Shown piece by piece: positions 28,808-37,711 of a stretch of DNA of 56,041 nucleotides (its first letter is position 1; each line of letters opens with the position of its first letter). Below the pieces are notes generated by a model. It saw only the letters and a list, made by a program, of their open reading frames with translations, was not told the origin of the DNA and ran no database searches. Origin of the DNA: Planctomycetia bacterium (GTDB lineage Bacteria; Planctomycetota; Planctomycetia; Pirellulales; S012-138); assembly GCA_016177915.1 (NCBI GenBank), contig JACOUI010000074.1, positions 1-56,041 of the forward strand, written 5' to 3'. The translations under genes and the position numbers were made by a program.

Positions 28808-29442
28808 CTACCCAGGCCACTGCTTGCCCAGCGCCGCCTTCTGAAGCTGCGTCACCTGGCGGATGCCCGAGCCGGCGAGCTTCAAGAGCTGCAAGAGCTG
28901 CTGCTCGCTGAACGTCGATTCCTCGCCCGTTCCCTGCACCTCGACGAACCGCCCCTGACCCGTCATGACCACGTTCATGTCCACCTCGGCCACGACGTCC
29001 TCGGAATAATCGAGGTCCAGAAGCGCCTGCCCGCCGACGATCCCCACGCTCATCGCCGCAACCGAGGTCCGCAGCACCGGCCGCGACAGGCCCGCGATCG
29101 AGCGCAGCGCATCGACGAGGGCCACGATCGCCCCGCTGATGCTCGCGGCGCGCGTCCCCCCGTCGGCAATCGCTGGATTTCGGTCGTCCGGCCGTCGATT
29201 TTCGCGCCGCGCTCGCGCGGCTTGCGGGGGCTGGTGCTGCCGGGCAGCATGTTGTACTCGGCGGTGATCCAGCCCTTGCCTTTGCCCAAAAGCCACGGCG
29301 GCACGGACTCGTCGACGCTGGCGGTACACAGGACCGTCGTGCCGCCGGCCTGCACCAGCACGCTCCCCGGCGCGGTGCGCGTGAACCGGCGGCGGAACTT
29401 GATCGGGCGCAGCTCGTCGGCTCGTCGTCCGTCGCGGCGCAT
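28808..29442 (-). pseudogene. rph: Ribonuclease PH with internal deletion and frameshift
   Basis: The N-terminal part (from ATG 29442: [14 protein letters not shown] ... [15 protein letters not shown]) and the C-terminal part ([17 protein letters not shown] ... VDMNVVMTGQGRFVEVQGTG, to 28808) are clear RNase PH, a 3'-to-5' phosphorolytic exonuclease trimming tRNA precursors. Between EIQR and ADGGTR about 27 conserved residues, including the GRSLR phosphate-binding segment, are absent, and the frame changes near 29170. This fits loss of about 80 bases. The product would be inactive. It lies downstream of the five-gene minus-strand cluster. An assembly error is a serious alternative. Confidence 0.85.
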
Positions 29443-29535
29443 GACGGGTCTTTGCAAATTGCGGAGTTGGATCTCAGGTGGCGACGGCCGCGATCTCGCG
29501 GTGAAATTCCTGCAGGCCGGGTTAGCCGCTCGTTA

Positions 29536-30831
29536 TTATTGGCTGAGGCGGTCGAGTTCCTTCCTCAGCGACTCGGCCAGCTCGCGCCACAGGGCCTCGG
29601 CCGCGTCGTCACCGGCAGCCGCAAGCTGCTGCTCGATGGCCGTCTGGATCTGCTTGCCCTCGGCTTCCACGTCCTTTCGCAGCGCCGCGGCGATCTGATC
29701 GGCCTCGGCGGCCTTGCCGGCGTCGCGGCGCGCCTTGGCCCGCGCCTGGCCGGCCTCGCGTCGGACCGCCAGTTCCAGGACGCGCGTGCGCAAGGCAGCC
29801 AGCGCCGCCTGCCGCGCCAGGGCCTCCGCCGAGACGTCCAGCTCGATCGTCTGCTCCCTCGGCCAGCCCGGCACCAGGGGCCATCGCGCGAGCGGCGCCG
29901 ATTCGTTCGACACGGTCACATAGACGAGCGGCGACTTGCCGGCCGGAACAACCGCCTCCCCCTGCCGGTCCGTCCGCCCCGCCAACTGCGGCGCATCGTT
30001 CGCGCCTTCATCGACGGCGACTTCCAAGGCCGCCAGCGGCGCGCTGTCCCCCCGCCGCACGACGCGCAGCCGCGTCGAGCCGCCCGGCGGCGAAACCTGA
30101 AAAGCCAGCGTCTCTCCCGGCACAATCGAGAGGCTTCCCGCGCCCACGACATGGCACACGGCCTCCGCCCCCGGCGTGCTCTCGACGACGAGGAACGTCG
30201 ACTCGGCGCCCGCGGGCGGCGCAAGACACAGCACCGCCCCCACCCGCAGCGACGCGGCCCGGTCATCGCGCAGCGGGATGCCGCCGGCCCGCAATCGCAC
30301 GGTGACCTTGTCGTCCTTCGCGGCGGTCACGAGCGCCTGCGGCATCACCGCCCCATGTAGCGCCGACCAGCAGGAAAAATTCAGGTCCGATAGCGCAGCC
30401 ACTTCGCGCCGCACGACCGGCCCCTGCCAGCCCGCCAGCGGGTCGCTCTCCTGCGCCTCGACCTCAAAGGCCGTTCCGCTCGATTTCAAGTGCAATTGCA
30501 CTTTTTTGGCGGGGAGCGAAGGAGCAGGGGATTTGGCGCCGACGCCCTGCGCCGTCGCGCCGGCAACGGACACGTGCCAGGCCGCTCCCATCGTTCGTCG
30601 CGCCGCCTGCGGCAGATGCTCTGCGACCTCGTCGAGCCGCGCCTTGGTCCAGACCGCCGAACCGTCCGCCGAGATTGAAACCTCAATCTCGTACGCGGCG
30701 TTGTCCCATTGCGTGAGCGTCATTTCCGGCAGCGCCGGCTGCTGCGCGCGCAGCGACGCGGCAAGGAGCACGACGGCCATCGCCGCCGCCGTCCCGCATC
30801 GCCACGCCCGTCGTCTCCATGCCGATTTCAT
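29536..30831 (-). CDS. Secreted hypothetical protein
   Basis: A 431-residue protein from ATG 30831, seven bases after the preceding stop. A signal peptide (about 1-24, ending LRAQ) leads to a beta-rich body with carboxypeptidase-regulatory-like features (GRTDRQGEAVVPAGKSPLVY) and a C-terminal Ala/Glu/Arg-rich coiled-coil (about 345-431). No catalytic motif. It is the last gene of the minus-strand cluster and presumably acts with the TPR/substrate-binding-like and propeller proteins in the cell envelope. Confidence 0.7.
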   Translation of the reverse strand: MKSAWRRRAWRCGTAAAMAVVLLAASLRAQQPALPEMTLTQWDNAAYEIEVSISADGSAVWTKARLDEVAEHLPQAARRTMGAAWHVSVAGATAQGVGAKSPAPSLPAKKVQLHLKSSGTAFEVEAQESDPLAGWQGPVVRREVAALSDLNFSCWSALHGAVMPQALVTAAKDDKVTVRLRAGGIPLRDDRAASLRVGAVLCLAPPAGAESTFLVVESTPGAEAVCHVVGAGSLSIVPGETLAFQVSPPGGSTRLRVVRRGDSAPLAALEVAVDEGANDAPQLAGRTDRQGEAVVPAGKSPLVYVTVSNESAPLARWPLVPGWPREQTIELDVSAEALARQAALAALRTRVLELAVRREAGQARAKARRDAGKAAEADQIAAALRKDVEAEGKQIQTAIEQQLAAAGDDAAEALWRELAESLRKELDRLSQ

Positions 30832-30838
30832 GTGTCCC

Positions 30839-33106
30839 TCAATTCGCCGCCGGACCCAGCCGCCATTGCTCGACGTTCTGATACAAGACGAGCGGGGCGG
30901 CCCCGACGCCCGCGAGCCGCTTGTCGTGGGCAAAGAACTCCGTCAACTGCCACAGCGGCAGCACCGGCAATTCTTCCGCCGCCAGACGGTCGATCTGGCC
31001 GACGATCTCCTGGGCCTTAGCCCAGTCCGGCGCTCGGGCCAGCCGCGCGAGCGCGTCCACCAGGGCCGGGCTCTCTGTCCAGGCAATTCCTTCGTGCCCA
31101 AGGAGCTGTACCGCGTCGGCCGCCGGGTTGGCCGCCATTCGTTCGACGTAGGCCAGGTCCCAGCGATCAGCCTGCTTCAGCGCGCCCTCCAGACCGTCGT
31201 CGGGAAGCTCATAGAGCTGAATGGCGACGCCCTTGCCCTCCAGGCCAAGCTGCTGTTGGATTTCCTTGCACGCCCGGCGGGCCGTCTCCGTGGGCGGATG
31301 CGCGAGCACCAGGCTGAGCGCCTGCGGCGGTCCCGTCCTTCCCCCCGCCGCGCCGGCCGCCGCCAGCATCGCCAGCATCTGCCGCGGATCGTAGCGCAAA
31401 GGCTCGCCGGCCGCGCCCGACGCCAAGGGTCCCGCCGCCACGCTCCCGCGCTGCACATCGGCCGCTCCCAGCAGCGTCTCGCTGAGAATCCGTTCGCGGT
31501 GAATGCCGTACAACAGCGCCCGCCGCACCCAGCGCTGTCCCAGCAGCGGGTGCCCCGGACGCATGACCAGGAAATGCACGCTGGGGGCGGCATAGGCCGC
31601 CACCGTCACGTCGGGGCTGGTGCGAAGTCGCGCCGCCTCCCACGGCGGCACGCGGTCGATCGCCGCCGCCTCGCCCCGCAGCAGGGCCGCGACGACGCCC
31701 TCCGCATCGTACTGCCGCTCGATGATCTCGCTGGCCATTTCCGTTTCCAGCGCGAAATAGTCGCCGTTGCGCAGGTAGCGCGTTTCGCGCTCCGCCTGGA
31801 TGCCCGGCAGGTACGGTCCCAAGACGGGCGGCGCGGCATCGCCGGCCGAGGCGCCAAAGTGCCAAGGCACGAGCGGGAATTGCCAGGCCGCCTGCGCAAG
31901 GGCGCTATGGCCGTCCGGACCCGTGGCGACCGCTTCGGACCCGTCGCCGCACTTGATCGTCCACAACGACGATCCGAAGCCCGCGGGGACCGTCGCCAAT
32001 TGCCGCGCGACATCGTAGCTCGTCACCTCTCCCGCGCCGCCCGACCATTTGAGCGCCTTGGCAAGCTCCAGCGTGCCCGTCTCGCCCGGCGCCCAGGCGC
32101 CCACGGGCGAAATGAACTTCGGCCCTCCGGGCGTGAGGGCGGTTTGTTCGGCCGGCATGCGGTGCAAGAGCCGCGCCTGCCGCCGGGCGGTCCAGCCGTC
32201 GAGCGACAGGCGCTCCGCCGGGCCCGCCAGCCGCGTCACGCCGACCGAAATGATGCTGTACTTCGACTGAATCTCGCGCAACAGCTCCTTGGCGCCCGGC
32301 AGGTCCGGGAACTTCGCCACGGCCGCGGCCGCCGCCTCGTGCGCCTCGCGCCATTTCTGCCGGCCTTGAGCCGCCTGCGCCGCGGCCAGCGCCGCCGTCG
32401 CCTCGTCGACGAGCTGCTGCTCGCGCTGTTTCACGACGGCGTGCTCAGGGAACCGCGCCTTGAGGTCCGCAAGCTGCCGCCGCGCGGCCGTGTAGCGCGA
32501 GGCCGCCAGGTGCCGCGCCACGAGCGCATCGACGATCTCCCCCATCGCCGCTTCTAGCCCCTCGAAGCTCGCGTTGCGGGCGTGCAGCTCCGTCAGCAGC
32601 GCCAGCGACTGGTCGAGCCGCCCGCGCTCCTGCCAGAACTTCGCCTCCTGGAACAAAAACTGCTGAAACGCCTGTGGGACGCCGGGGAACTTCGCGTAGT
32701 TCTTTTCCAGAAAGACGTAATAGGGATACGCCTCGTCGAACTTGCGGGCCTGAACGAGCGCCGCCGCCTCTCCCATCACCAGCTCTTCAAAGAGCTTGAG
32801 GCTGGCGATGTCGGCCCAGGTCACTTCATATTGCTGCTGCGGCCGGTCGAAGAGCCGCACACGGACCTTGGAATCGGCGGCCTGCCCGCGCAGCGGCCTC
32901 CGCGGCTCCAGCGCCAGCGGCTGGAGCTTGATGGGGGTCTCCTCGGCCTTGAGCGTCAGCTCGTCGAACGGCTCGCGGTCGATAAGGCGGGTCTCCGGCG
33001 GCTCCTGGGCCGGAGATGAACTCGCAACGGCCCCGCTGATCGCAATCGCCGCGACCCACAACAAGACGGCGGCCACGCGTTTGACGGTTTCGGATCGCGA
33101 GGACAT
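30839..33106 (-). CDS. Exported protein: TPR-like N-terminus plus oligopeptide-binding (SBP family 5)-like C-terminus
   Basis: A 755-residue exported protein; residues 1-28 are a signal peptide. Residues about 60-260 are helical, TPR-like repeats (FDEAYPYYVFLEKNYAKFPG, FWQERGRLDQSLALLTELHA). From about 270 the sequence follows an extracellular solute-binding family 5 pattern: GEAAAIDRVPPWEAARLRTS, then RRALLYGIHRERIL, ADRWDLAYVERMA and LPVLPLWQLTEFFA. No ABC permease is nearby, so it is unlikely to serve a classical transporter. More likely it is an envelope protein that recruited the binding fold. It lies between the propeller protein and the secreted protein in one operon. Confidence 0.75.
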   Translation of the reverse strand: MSSRSETVKRVAAVLLWVAAIAISGAVASSSPAQEPPETRLIDREPFDELTLKAEETPIKLQPLALEPRRPLRGQAADSKVRVRLFDRPQQQYEVTWADIASLKLFEELVMGEAAALVQARKFDEAYPYYVFLEKNYAKFPGVPQAFQQFLFQEAKFWQERGRLDQSLALLTELHARNASFEGLEAAMGEIVDALVARHLAASRYTAARRQLADLKARFPEHAVVKQREQQLVDEATAALAAAQAAQGRQKWREAHEAAAAAVAKFPDLPGAKELLREIQSKYSIISVGVTRLAGPAERLSLDGWTARRQARLLHRMPAEQTALTPGGPKFISPVGAWAPGETGTLELAKALKWSGGAGEVTSYDVARQLATVPAGFGSSLWTIKCGDGSEAVATGPDGHSALAQAAWQFPLVPWHFGASAGDAAPPVLGPYLPGIQAERETRYLRNGDYFALETEMASEIIERQYDAEGVVAALLRGEAAAIDRVPPWEAARLRTSPDVTVAAYAAPSVHFLVMRPGHPLLGQRWVRRALLYGIHRERILSETLLGAADVQRGSVAAGPLASGAAGEPLRYDPRQMLAMLAAAGAAGGRTGPPQALSLVLAHPPTETARRACKEIQQQLGLEGKGVAIQLYELPDDGLEGALKQADRWDLAYVERMAANPAADAVQLLGHEGIAWTESPALVDALARLARAPDWAKAQEIVGQIDRLAAEELPVLPLWQLTEFFAHDKRLAGVGAAPLVLYQNVEQWRLGPAAN

Positions 33107-33121
33107 GGCTCTGCTCTAGTC

Positions 33122-36100
33122 TTAACGGGTCTTCAATGATCCGGCGGCGGCTGCCGCCGGCGCCGAGGAGAGTTTTTGCGTCGTTTCGCGCGAGACCAGC
33201 AGGCTGCCGTCGCTGGCCGAAAGCGCCAAACGGTCCCCGGCGATCCACATCCCCCCGGCCAACGGCTGGCCGGCGTCGATGGTCCCGGAAACGTCGCCTG
33301 TCGCCGCCGTTACGATGAACAGCGTTCCGCTCCTGGACGCGACGATCCATCGCTCTGAGTCGAGCGCGGCCGCGCCCACCACGCGCCCGAACCGCGGGCC
33401 GGACGTCCACGCGACGTTGTCGCCGGCGATGCAGCGCACGACGCCGTCCGCCGTGGCCACGATCGCGCGATTGCCGAGCGTCTCCGGCCCAAAGACCGGC
33501 GCAGCCGAAAGCGGCGCGGCCGTCGCTTCCTCGAGCCCGGGCAGCCGGAACGAAACGACGTCATACGTTGCCGCCGGCCCCTCTTTCTTCCGCACCAGCC
33601 AGGCGAACTGCCCGACGACGGCCAGGCCCCCGGCCCCGCCGCCGCGAATCGCCGTCCCGCCCAGCGGGGCCGTCCGCGCCGCCGCGAGCTTCCGCGACGC
33701 GCCGTCAAACTCGAGCCGACACAGCGTCGAACCGCACGCCGCCACGAACGTCTTCTCATCCGCCACTCCCGCCAGCCAAGGCGACTCGCCGGCGCCGGGC
33801 AAGACGACCGGCCGGCTCCCTGGCGAACGCTTCTCGACGTCGTAGACGAACACCGGCCCGCCCGAGAGTCCGACGAGCAAATGACCGTCGTCGATCTTCT
33901 CGCAGCACGTGATGGCGGCGGAGAACGAGTGCAACGTGCGGGGCTTGTCCAGTCCCGTGTCGAACACCAGCGACGGTCCGCCCAGCGGCGCGAGCACCGT
34001 GGCGGACGGCAGCGAGAAAGCCCGGCCCGGTTGGAAGCCGCTTGCACGCCGTGCTTGGTGACCGGCGCTGGCTTCAAACACCGTCGGCGCCGTGCTCGTC
34101 CCGCCGGGCAGACCGCCGCGGAACAGCTCCTCGGCCGGCGTCACGGCGCGAAACTCCGCCGCCGAAACCGCGGCCGCCGCCAGCGGCTCGGCCAGCGTCG
34201 TCTCCCAGCGCACGGTTTGCGCGTTCCTCGGATCGAGCGCAGCGACGGCGATCCCGTCGCGGTCGGGCGACCTGCGCGCGATGACGATGCTTGCCGACGA
34301 CGACGCGCCCAGCGCACACGACTGGCCCTCCCACATCCGCGCCTTGGACGTCAACCGGCCGTCGGTCGTGCGCTGCACGATCGAAACGCCCTGCCGCCAG
34401 GCTGCGCCCAGGTCCTGCCCCAACAGGAAAAGCTGCGGTCCGGCGACGCCCGCCGCAGCCGATTCATCGAGGGCGCCGCTCGCGCCCCGGCGGATGGGCC
34501 GCGCCCGTTCGGACTCCAGGTGGTCCAGCACGTGCAACTGCCCTTGCTCGGTCGCCACCAGCAGCCGGTTCCCCATCGGGCGCGGCGGCTGCCGTACGCG
34601 GCCGGGAAGGTTGACCGGCTGCAGCGCCGCCGGCGTGCCGTCGAGCGCCACAATTCGCACGAGCGTTTCCTCCAGCCCGTCGTCCTCGAAAACAAGCAAG
34701 TGCTTGCCCACGATCACCGGCGGCGTGGCCACCGTCCCCGCGTCGTGGCCCACGTAGACCGCCGCCATACACTTGTGCTCCCGCCCCGAGATCACGAACA
34801 AGAACGAGTGCTCGGCCAGCACGCAGATCGTGCCGGTCTCCAAGTCGACGGCCGGAGCACACGCCGGCGGAAGCGGGAGCCCATATTGCCACAGAAGGGA
34901 CCCGCTGTCGGCGTCGATGACCAGGAGCGAGCCGTCGCGCGTCGCGGCGAAGACCTGGCGGCCGTGGACGACGGGCTCGCCCGCCAGCGGTCCGACCTTC
35001 TGCCGCCAGAGCGCTTTTCCGTCGCTGCCGGCGACGCGCAGCAGCTCTCCGTGGCGCGAATCGAAGAGCACGGCGCCCGCGGCCCGCCCGTCGTCGTCCA
35101 GCGCTAGCACGGGCGCGACACTGTCGAGTCCGACCGCGCGCCGCCACCACAGGCGCCCCGACGCGGAATCGAGTCCGTACACGGCCCCGTGCTCCGGCGC
35201 GAAGATGACGGCCACGTCGCCCGGCGCCGCGGCCGCGCCGCCGCCGGCGCTGCTTGTCGAAAAGACCGCCGCCAGCGCAAAGGCCTCGTCCCCCCCGCCT
35301 GGCTGCGCCGCGGTTTGCTTTTCCGCCGCGCTGACGCGGTCCTTCAAGGCCGTTGCCGTCCGCTGCATGGCCGAAATCAGCGCCGGGCTACGCGCGAGCT
35401 TTGGATAAGCCAGCAGCAGATCCTCTCGTGCGGCGGCGACTTCGGCGGCCTTGCCCTCGCGCGCGGCGGCGTCGATCGCGCTCACGGCGGTCCGCAGCGC
35501 CTGGGCCTGTTTGACCTGCCGCTGGAGGAGCGCAATCTGGCCGCGCAACTCGCCGATCTGGTGCCTTTCCTGCTCGTCCGCCGGCAAATAGCGATCGATC
35601 AGCTCCAGCGCCCCGCTCGCCTGCGTCACGGCCGACGAGAGCTTCTCGTCGTCCGCGCCGGCGTCCTGCGCTTGTTTCGCCAGGCCCGCGAGAATTTGCG
35701 GCAACGACTCGGCCAGCCCCCGCTGCGCGGCGTCGGCGTAGGCGGCGTCGCCCCACTGGCCGGTCGCGTCGCGGACGGCGGCCAGCGCCTGCGGCCAGGC
35801 CGACGACTCCACCTGCGGCAGCACGCGCGCCAGGCCCTGCTTGAGTTTCGCCTCCTCTGCGTGCGCTCCCTGCGGCGCGGCGGCCAGGTACGTCTCGAAC
35901 GATTTCTCCGCGTCCGCGTATTGCTTCGCCTGGTACTTGGCGTCGGCCGTGAGAAAAAGCTCTTCCGACGAAGTGCCAAAAAACAAGAAATACGCCCCGG
36001 TTGCGCCGCCCGCCAGCACGAGCACCACGGCCCCCGCGGCGATCACCAAGGGCGCTCGCCGGTGCCGGTGTGGCGGCTGGGGCGATGGCTCCGCGCGCTT

Positions 36101-36799
36101 TTCCTGGGTGGGAGTTGGTGCGGGAGTGGGTGAAGGCTGGCGCTTTGGGGGCGGTGCGGCCGGCGCCGGCCGGCGCACCGTCCTAGGTGTCGGCTTGGGC
36201 GCAGGCGCCGCGGCGGCGCCGCCTTCGGCGGGAATCAAGTCCGCGTCGGAAAGTTCCGGCAACGACGCCGTCGGGCCCAGCGGCGTCAGCTCCGCCAACG
36301 GCTCCAGCGGAGTACGCTCCGTCAGCGGCTCGATCGGCGTGAGTTCATCGAGCGGCGTCAGCTCGGGCAGGTCCGTCGGCTTCGGCGCGGGCTTTCCAAT
36401 CGGCTTCAAGCCAAAGTCGTCCGCCAGCGGCGCCAGGCCCGGTGCAGGCTTGGGCGATTGAATCGGCTTCAGGCCGAAATCATCTCCGGCCGCAACCGCG
36501 GGCGTGCCGCCCGGCGCTCCCACAAACGTGGCCATGACCGGCCCGATCTCGATGCGGTCGCCCGCCTTTACCGCCGCTGCGGTGACGGGCGCGCCGTTCA
36601 ATTTCACCTTGCCGGCGGCCTTCGACGCCACCACCTGAAACTGCCCCCCCTTGCCGACGATCCCGCAATGGACCGGGTGAATCCCCTCGCCCGCCAGCAC
36701 GATTTCGGCCGGCGCCCGCGATCCGAGGCGGACGGTCCCGGAGGGGTTGAGCGCGACTTTCTGCGGCCGGCCGTCCGGCTGTTGGATGAGAAGCTGCAT
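33122..36799 (-). CDS. FHA domain - TM - TPR - PQQ-type beta-propeller protein
   Basis: A 1225-residue protein. Residues 1-95 form a cytoplasmic FHA-type phosphothreonine-recognition domain (VRLGSRAPAEIVLAGEGIHP, VHCGIVGKGGQFQV, LNGAPV). An acidic/Pro-rich linker holds PLxELTPL repeats, followed by a single TM helix near residue 250 (APLVIAAGAVVLVLAGGATG). TPR-like helices follow (about 280-450). A long quinoprotein-like beta-propeller comes last (GSLLWQYGLPLPPACAPAVD, VYGLDSASGRLWWRRAVGLD). The FHA end could read Ser/Thr-kinase signalling, which planctomycetes have in abundance, while the propeller sits outside the membrane. It is linked to genes on both sides within 15-33 bases. Confidence 0.8.
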   Translation of the reverse strand: MQLLIQQPDGRPQKVALNPSGTVRLGSRAPAEIVLAGEGIHPVHCGIVGKGGQFQVVASKAAGKVKLNGAPVTAAAVKAGDRIEIGPVMATFVGAPGGTPAVAAGDDFGLKPIQSPKPAPGLAPLADDFGLKPIGKPAPKPTDLPELTPLDELTPIEPLTERTPLEPLAELTPLGPTASLPELSDADLIPAEGGAAAAPAPKPTPRTVRRPAPAAPPPKRQPSPTPAPTPTQEKRAEPSPQPPHRHRRAPLVIAAGAVVLVLAGGATGAYFLFFGTSSEELFLTADAKYQAKQYADAEKSFETYLAAAPQGAHAEEAKLKQGLARVLPQVESSAWPQALAAVRDATGQWGDAAYADAAQRGLAESLPQILAGLAKQAQDAGADDEKLSSAVTQASGALELIDRYLPADEQERHQIGELRGQIALLQRQVKQAQALRTAVSAIDAAAREGKAAEVAAAREDLLLAYPKLARSPALISAMQRTATALKDRVSAAEKQTAAQPGGGDEAFALAAVFSTSSAGGGAAAAPGDVAVIFAPEHGAVYGLDSASGRLWWRRAVGLDSVAPVLALDDDGRAAGAVLFDSRHGELLRVAGSDGKALWRQKVGPLAGEPVVHGRQVFAATRDGSLLVIDADSGSLLWQYGLPLPPACAPAVDLETGTICVLAEHSFLFVISGREHKCMAAVYVGHDAGTVATPPVIVGKHLLVFEDDGLEETLVRIVALDGTPAALQPVNLPGRVRQPPRPMGNRLLVATEQGQLHVLDHLESERARPIRRGASGALDESAAAGVAGPQLFLLGQDLGAAWRQGVSIVQRTTDGRLTSKARMWEGQSCALGASSSASIVIARRSPDRDGIAVAALDPRNAQTVRWETTLAEPLAAAAVSAAEFRAVTPAEELFRGGLPGGTSTAPTVFEASAGHQARRASGFQPGRAFSLPSATVLAPLGGPSLVFDTGLDKPRTLHSFSAAITCCEKIDDGHLLVGLSGGPVFVYDVEKRSPGSRPVVLPGAGESPWLAGVADEKTFVAACGSTLCRLEFDGASRKLAAARTAPLGGTAIRGGGAGGLAVVGQFAWLVRKKEGPAATYDVVSFRLPGLEEATAAPLSAAPVFGPETLGNRAIVATADGVVRCIAGDNVAWTSGPRFGRVVGAAALDSERWIVASRSGTLFIVTAATGDVSGTIDAGQPLAGGMWIAGDRLALSASDGSLLVSRETTQKLSSAPAAAAAGSLKTR

Positions 36800-36832
36800 C
36801 GTGGCGCGCGACGAAAAGGGCGTCCCCTGGAG

Positions 36833-37711
36833 CTACCGTGCGATCTGCTCGACGACGTAAAACTCGGCCGCGCCCGCCCGCCGCACTCCAAAGCGCGTCC
36901 TGAAAATCTGGTCCGCGCTCCGGTTCTGGAACGCCTTTTCCAATTGCGCCAGCTTGTCCTGCGCGCCTTGCGGCCAGAAGTGGAGCACGATCCGCTGCGC
37001 GGCCTCCAGCCCGGCCTTTGCCAGGATCTGCCGGTCCGCCTCGATCAGGTCGCCGCGCTGCCAGGTGAGGTAGGGGCGCGTCTCGGCGGCGGTCGTCCCC
37101 TGGCGGCGCGTGGGCATCGCCTGCGCGAGCTTGGCGACGTATTCGATCTTGCCGTCGTCCATCAACACCGCCAACTCCATCCCCAATTCGTCGAGGTAGT
37201 CGGCGTACTCGCCCACGGTGATCCCTTCCGGCAGGACGAATTCCCAGCGGCGCGAGACGGGGACTTCCGTCGCGGCCGCGGCGCGCGAGGCCGTCACAAA
37301 CCGGTCCATTGCCGGGTCATCCAGGCTCGGTCCCAGCGAAGTGAGCCCCGCCGAACCGGCCAGGCCGGCCAGCGGATCGCCGGTTGGAGCGCCGGCCGCC
37401 TCGGGAATCGCGCCGCGGACCTGCACGGGCGCCCCCGGCGTAATCTTGGGTTCCGCCTGCGCAGCGCTTCCCGTGGGACGATGCCGCGGCCCCGCCGTCG
37501 TGCCGCCGACCTTCGTCGCGCCCGGCCGGATGAAAAACCAGTAGGCGCCGAAGGCGCCGCCTGCGACAAGCACCAGGGCCGCGCTGCCGACGAGGACCAG
37601 CCCCAGCCGGCTGCGCCCCTTTTCCGGCGCGGCCGGTTCCATCTGCGGCGCAGTTTCGGGCGCTGCCTCCACGGGCGAAGGCTCCTGCGCGTGGCCGGCC
37701 GCCTCGCTCAT
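36833..37711 (-). CDS. Single-pass membrane protein of the FHA/propeller operon
   Basis: A 292-residue protein from ATG 37711, whose ATGA overlaps the stop of the upstream gene. The N-terminus is Pro/Glu-rich, a TM helix follows at about 36-58 (LGLVLVGSAALVLVAGGAFG), then a low-complexity region. A folded C-terminal domain (about 145-292) carries VLPEGITVGEYADYLDELGM and RIVLHFWPQGAQDKLAQLEK. No family is recognised. It is probably coupled to the squalene-oxidase-repeat protein. Confidence 0.75.
   Translation of the reverse strand: MSEAAGHAQEPSPVEAAPETAPQMEPAAPEKGRSRLGLVLVGSAALVLVAGGAFGAYWFFIRPGATKVGGTTAGPRHRPTGSAAQAEPKITPGAPVQVRGAIPEAAGAPTGDPLAGLAGSAGLTSLGPSLDDPAMDRFVTASRAAAATEVPVSRRWEFVLPEGITVGEYADYLDELGMELAVLMDDGKIEYVAKLAQAMPTRRQGTTAAETRPYLTWQRGDLIEADRQILAKAGLEAAQRIVLHFWPQGAQDKLAQLEKAFQNRSADQIFRTRFGVRRAGAAEFYVVEQIAR

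Noticed and set aside
30176..32557. 793-codon plus-strand open frame opposite the TPR/SBP5-like gene
   Set aside because: No start context and an Arg/Gln-rich shadow composition; the minus-strand genes have signal peptides and clear domain patterns.
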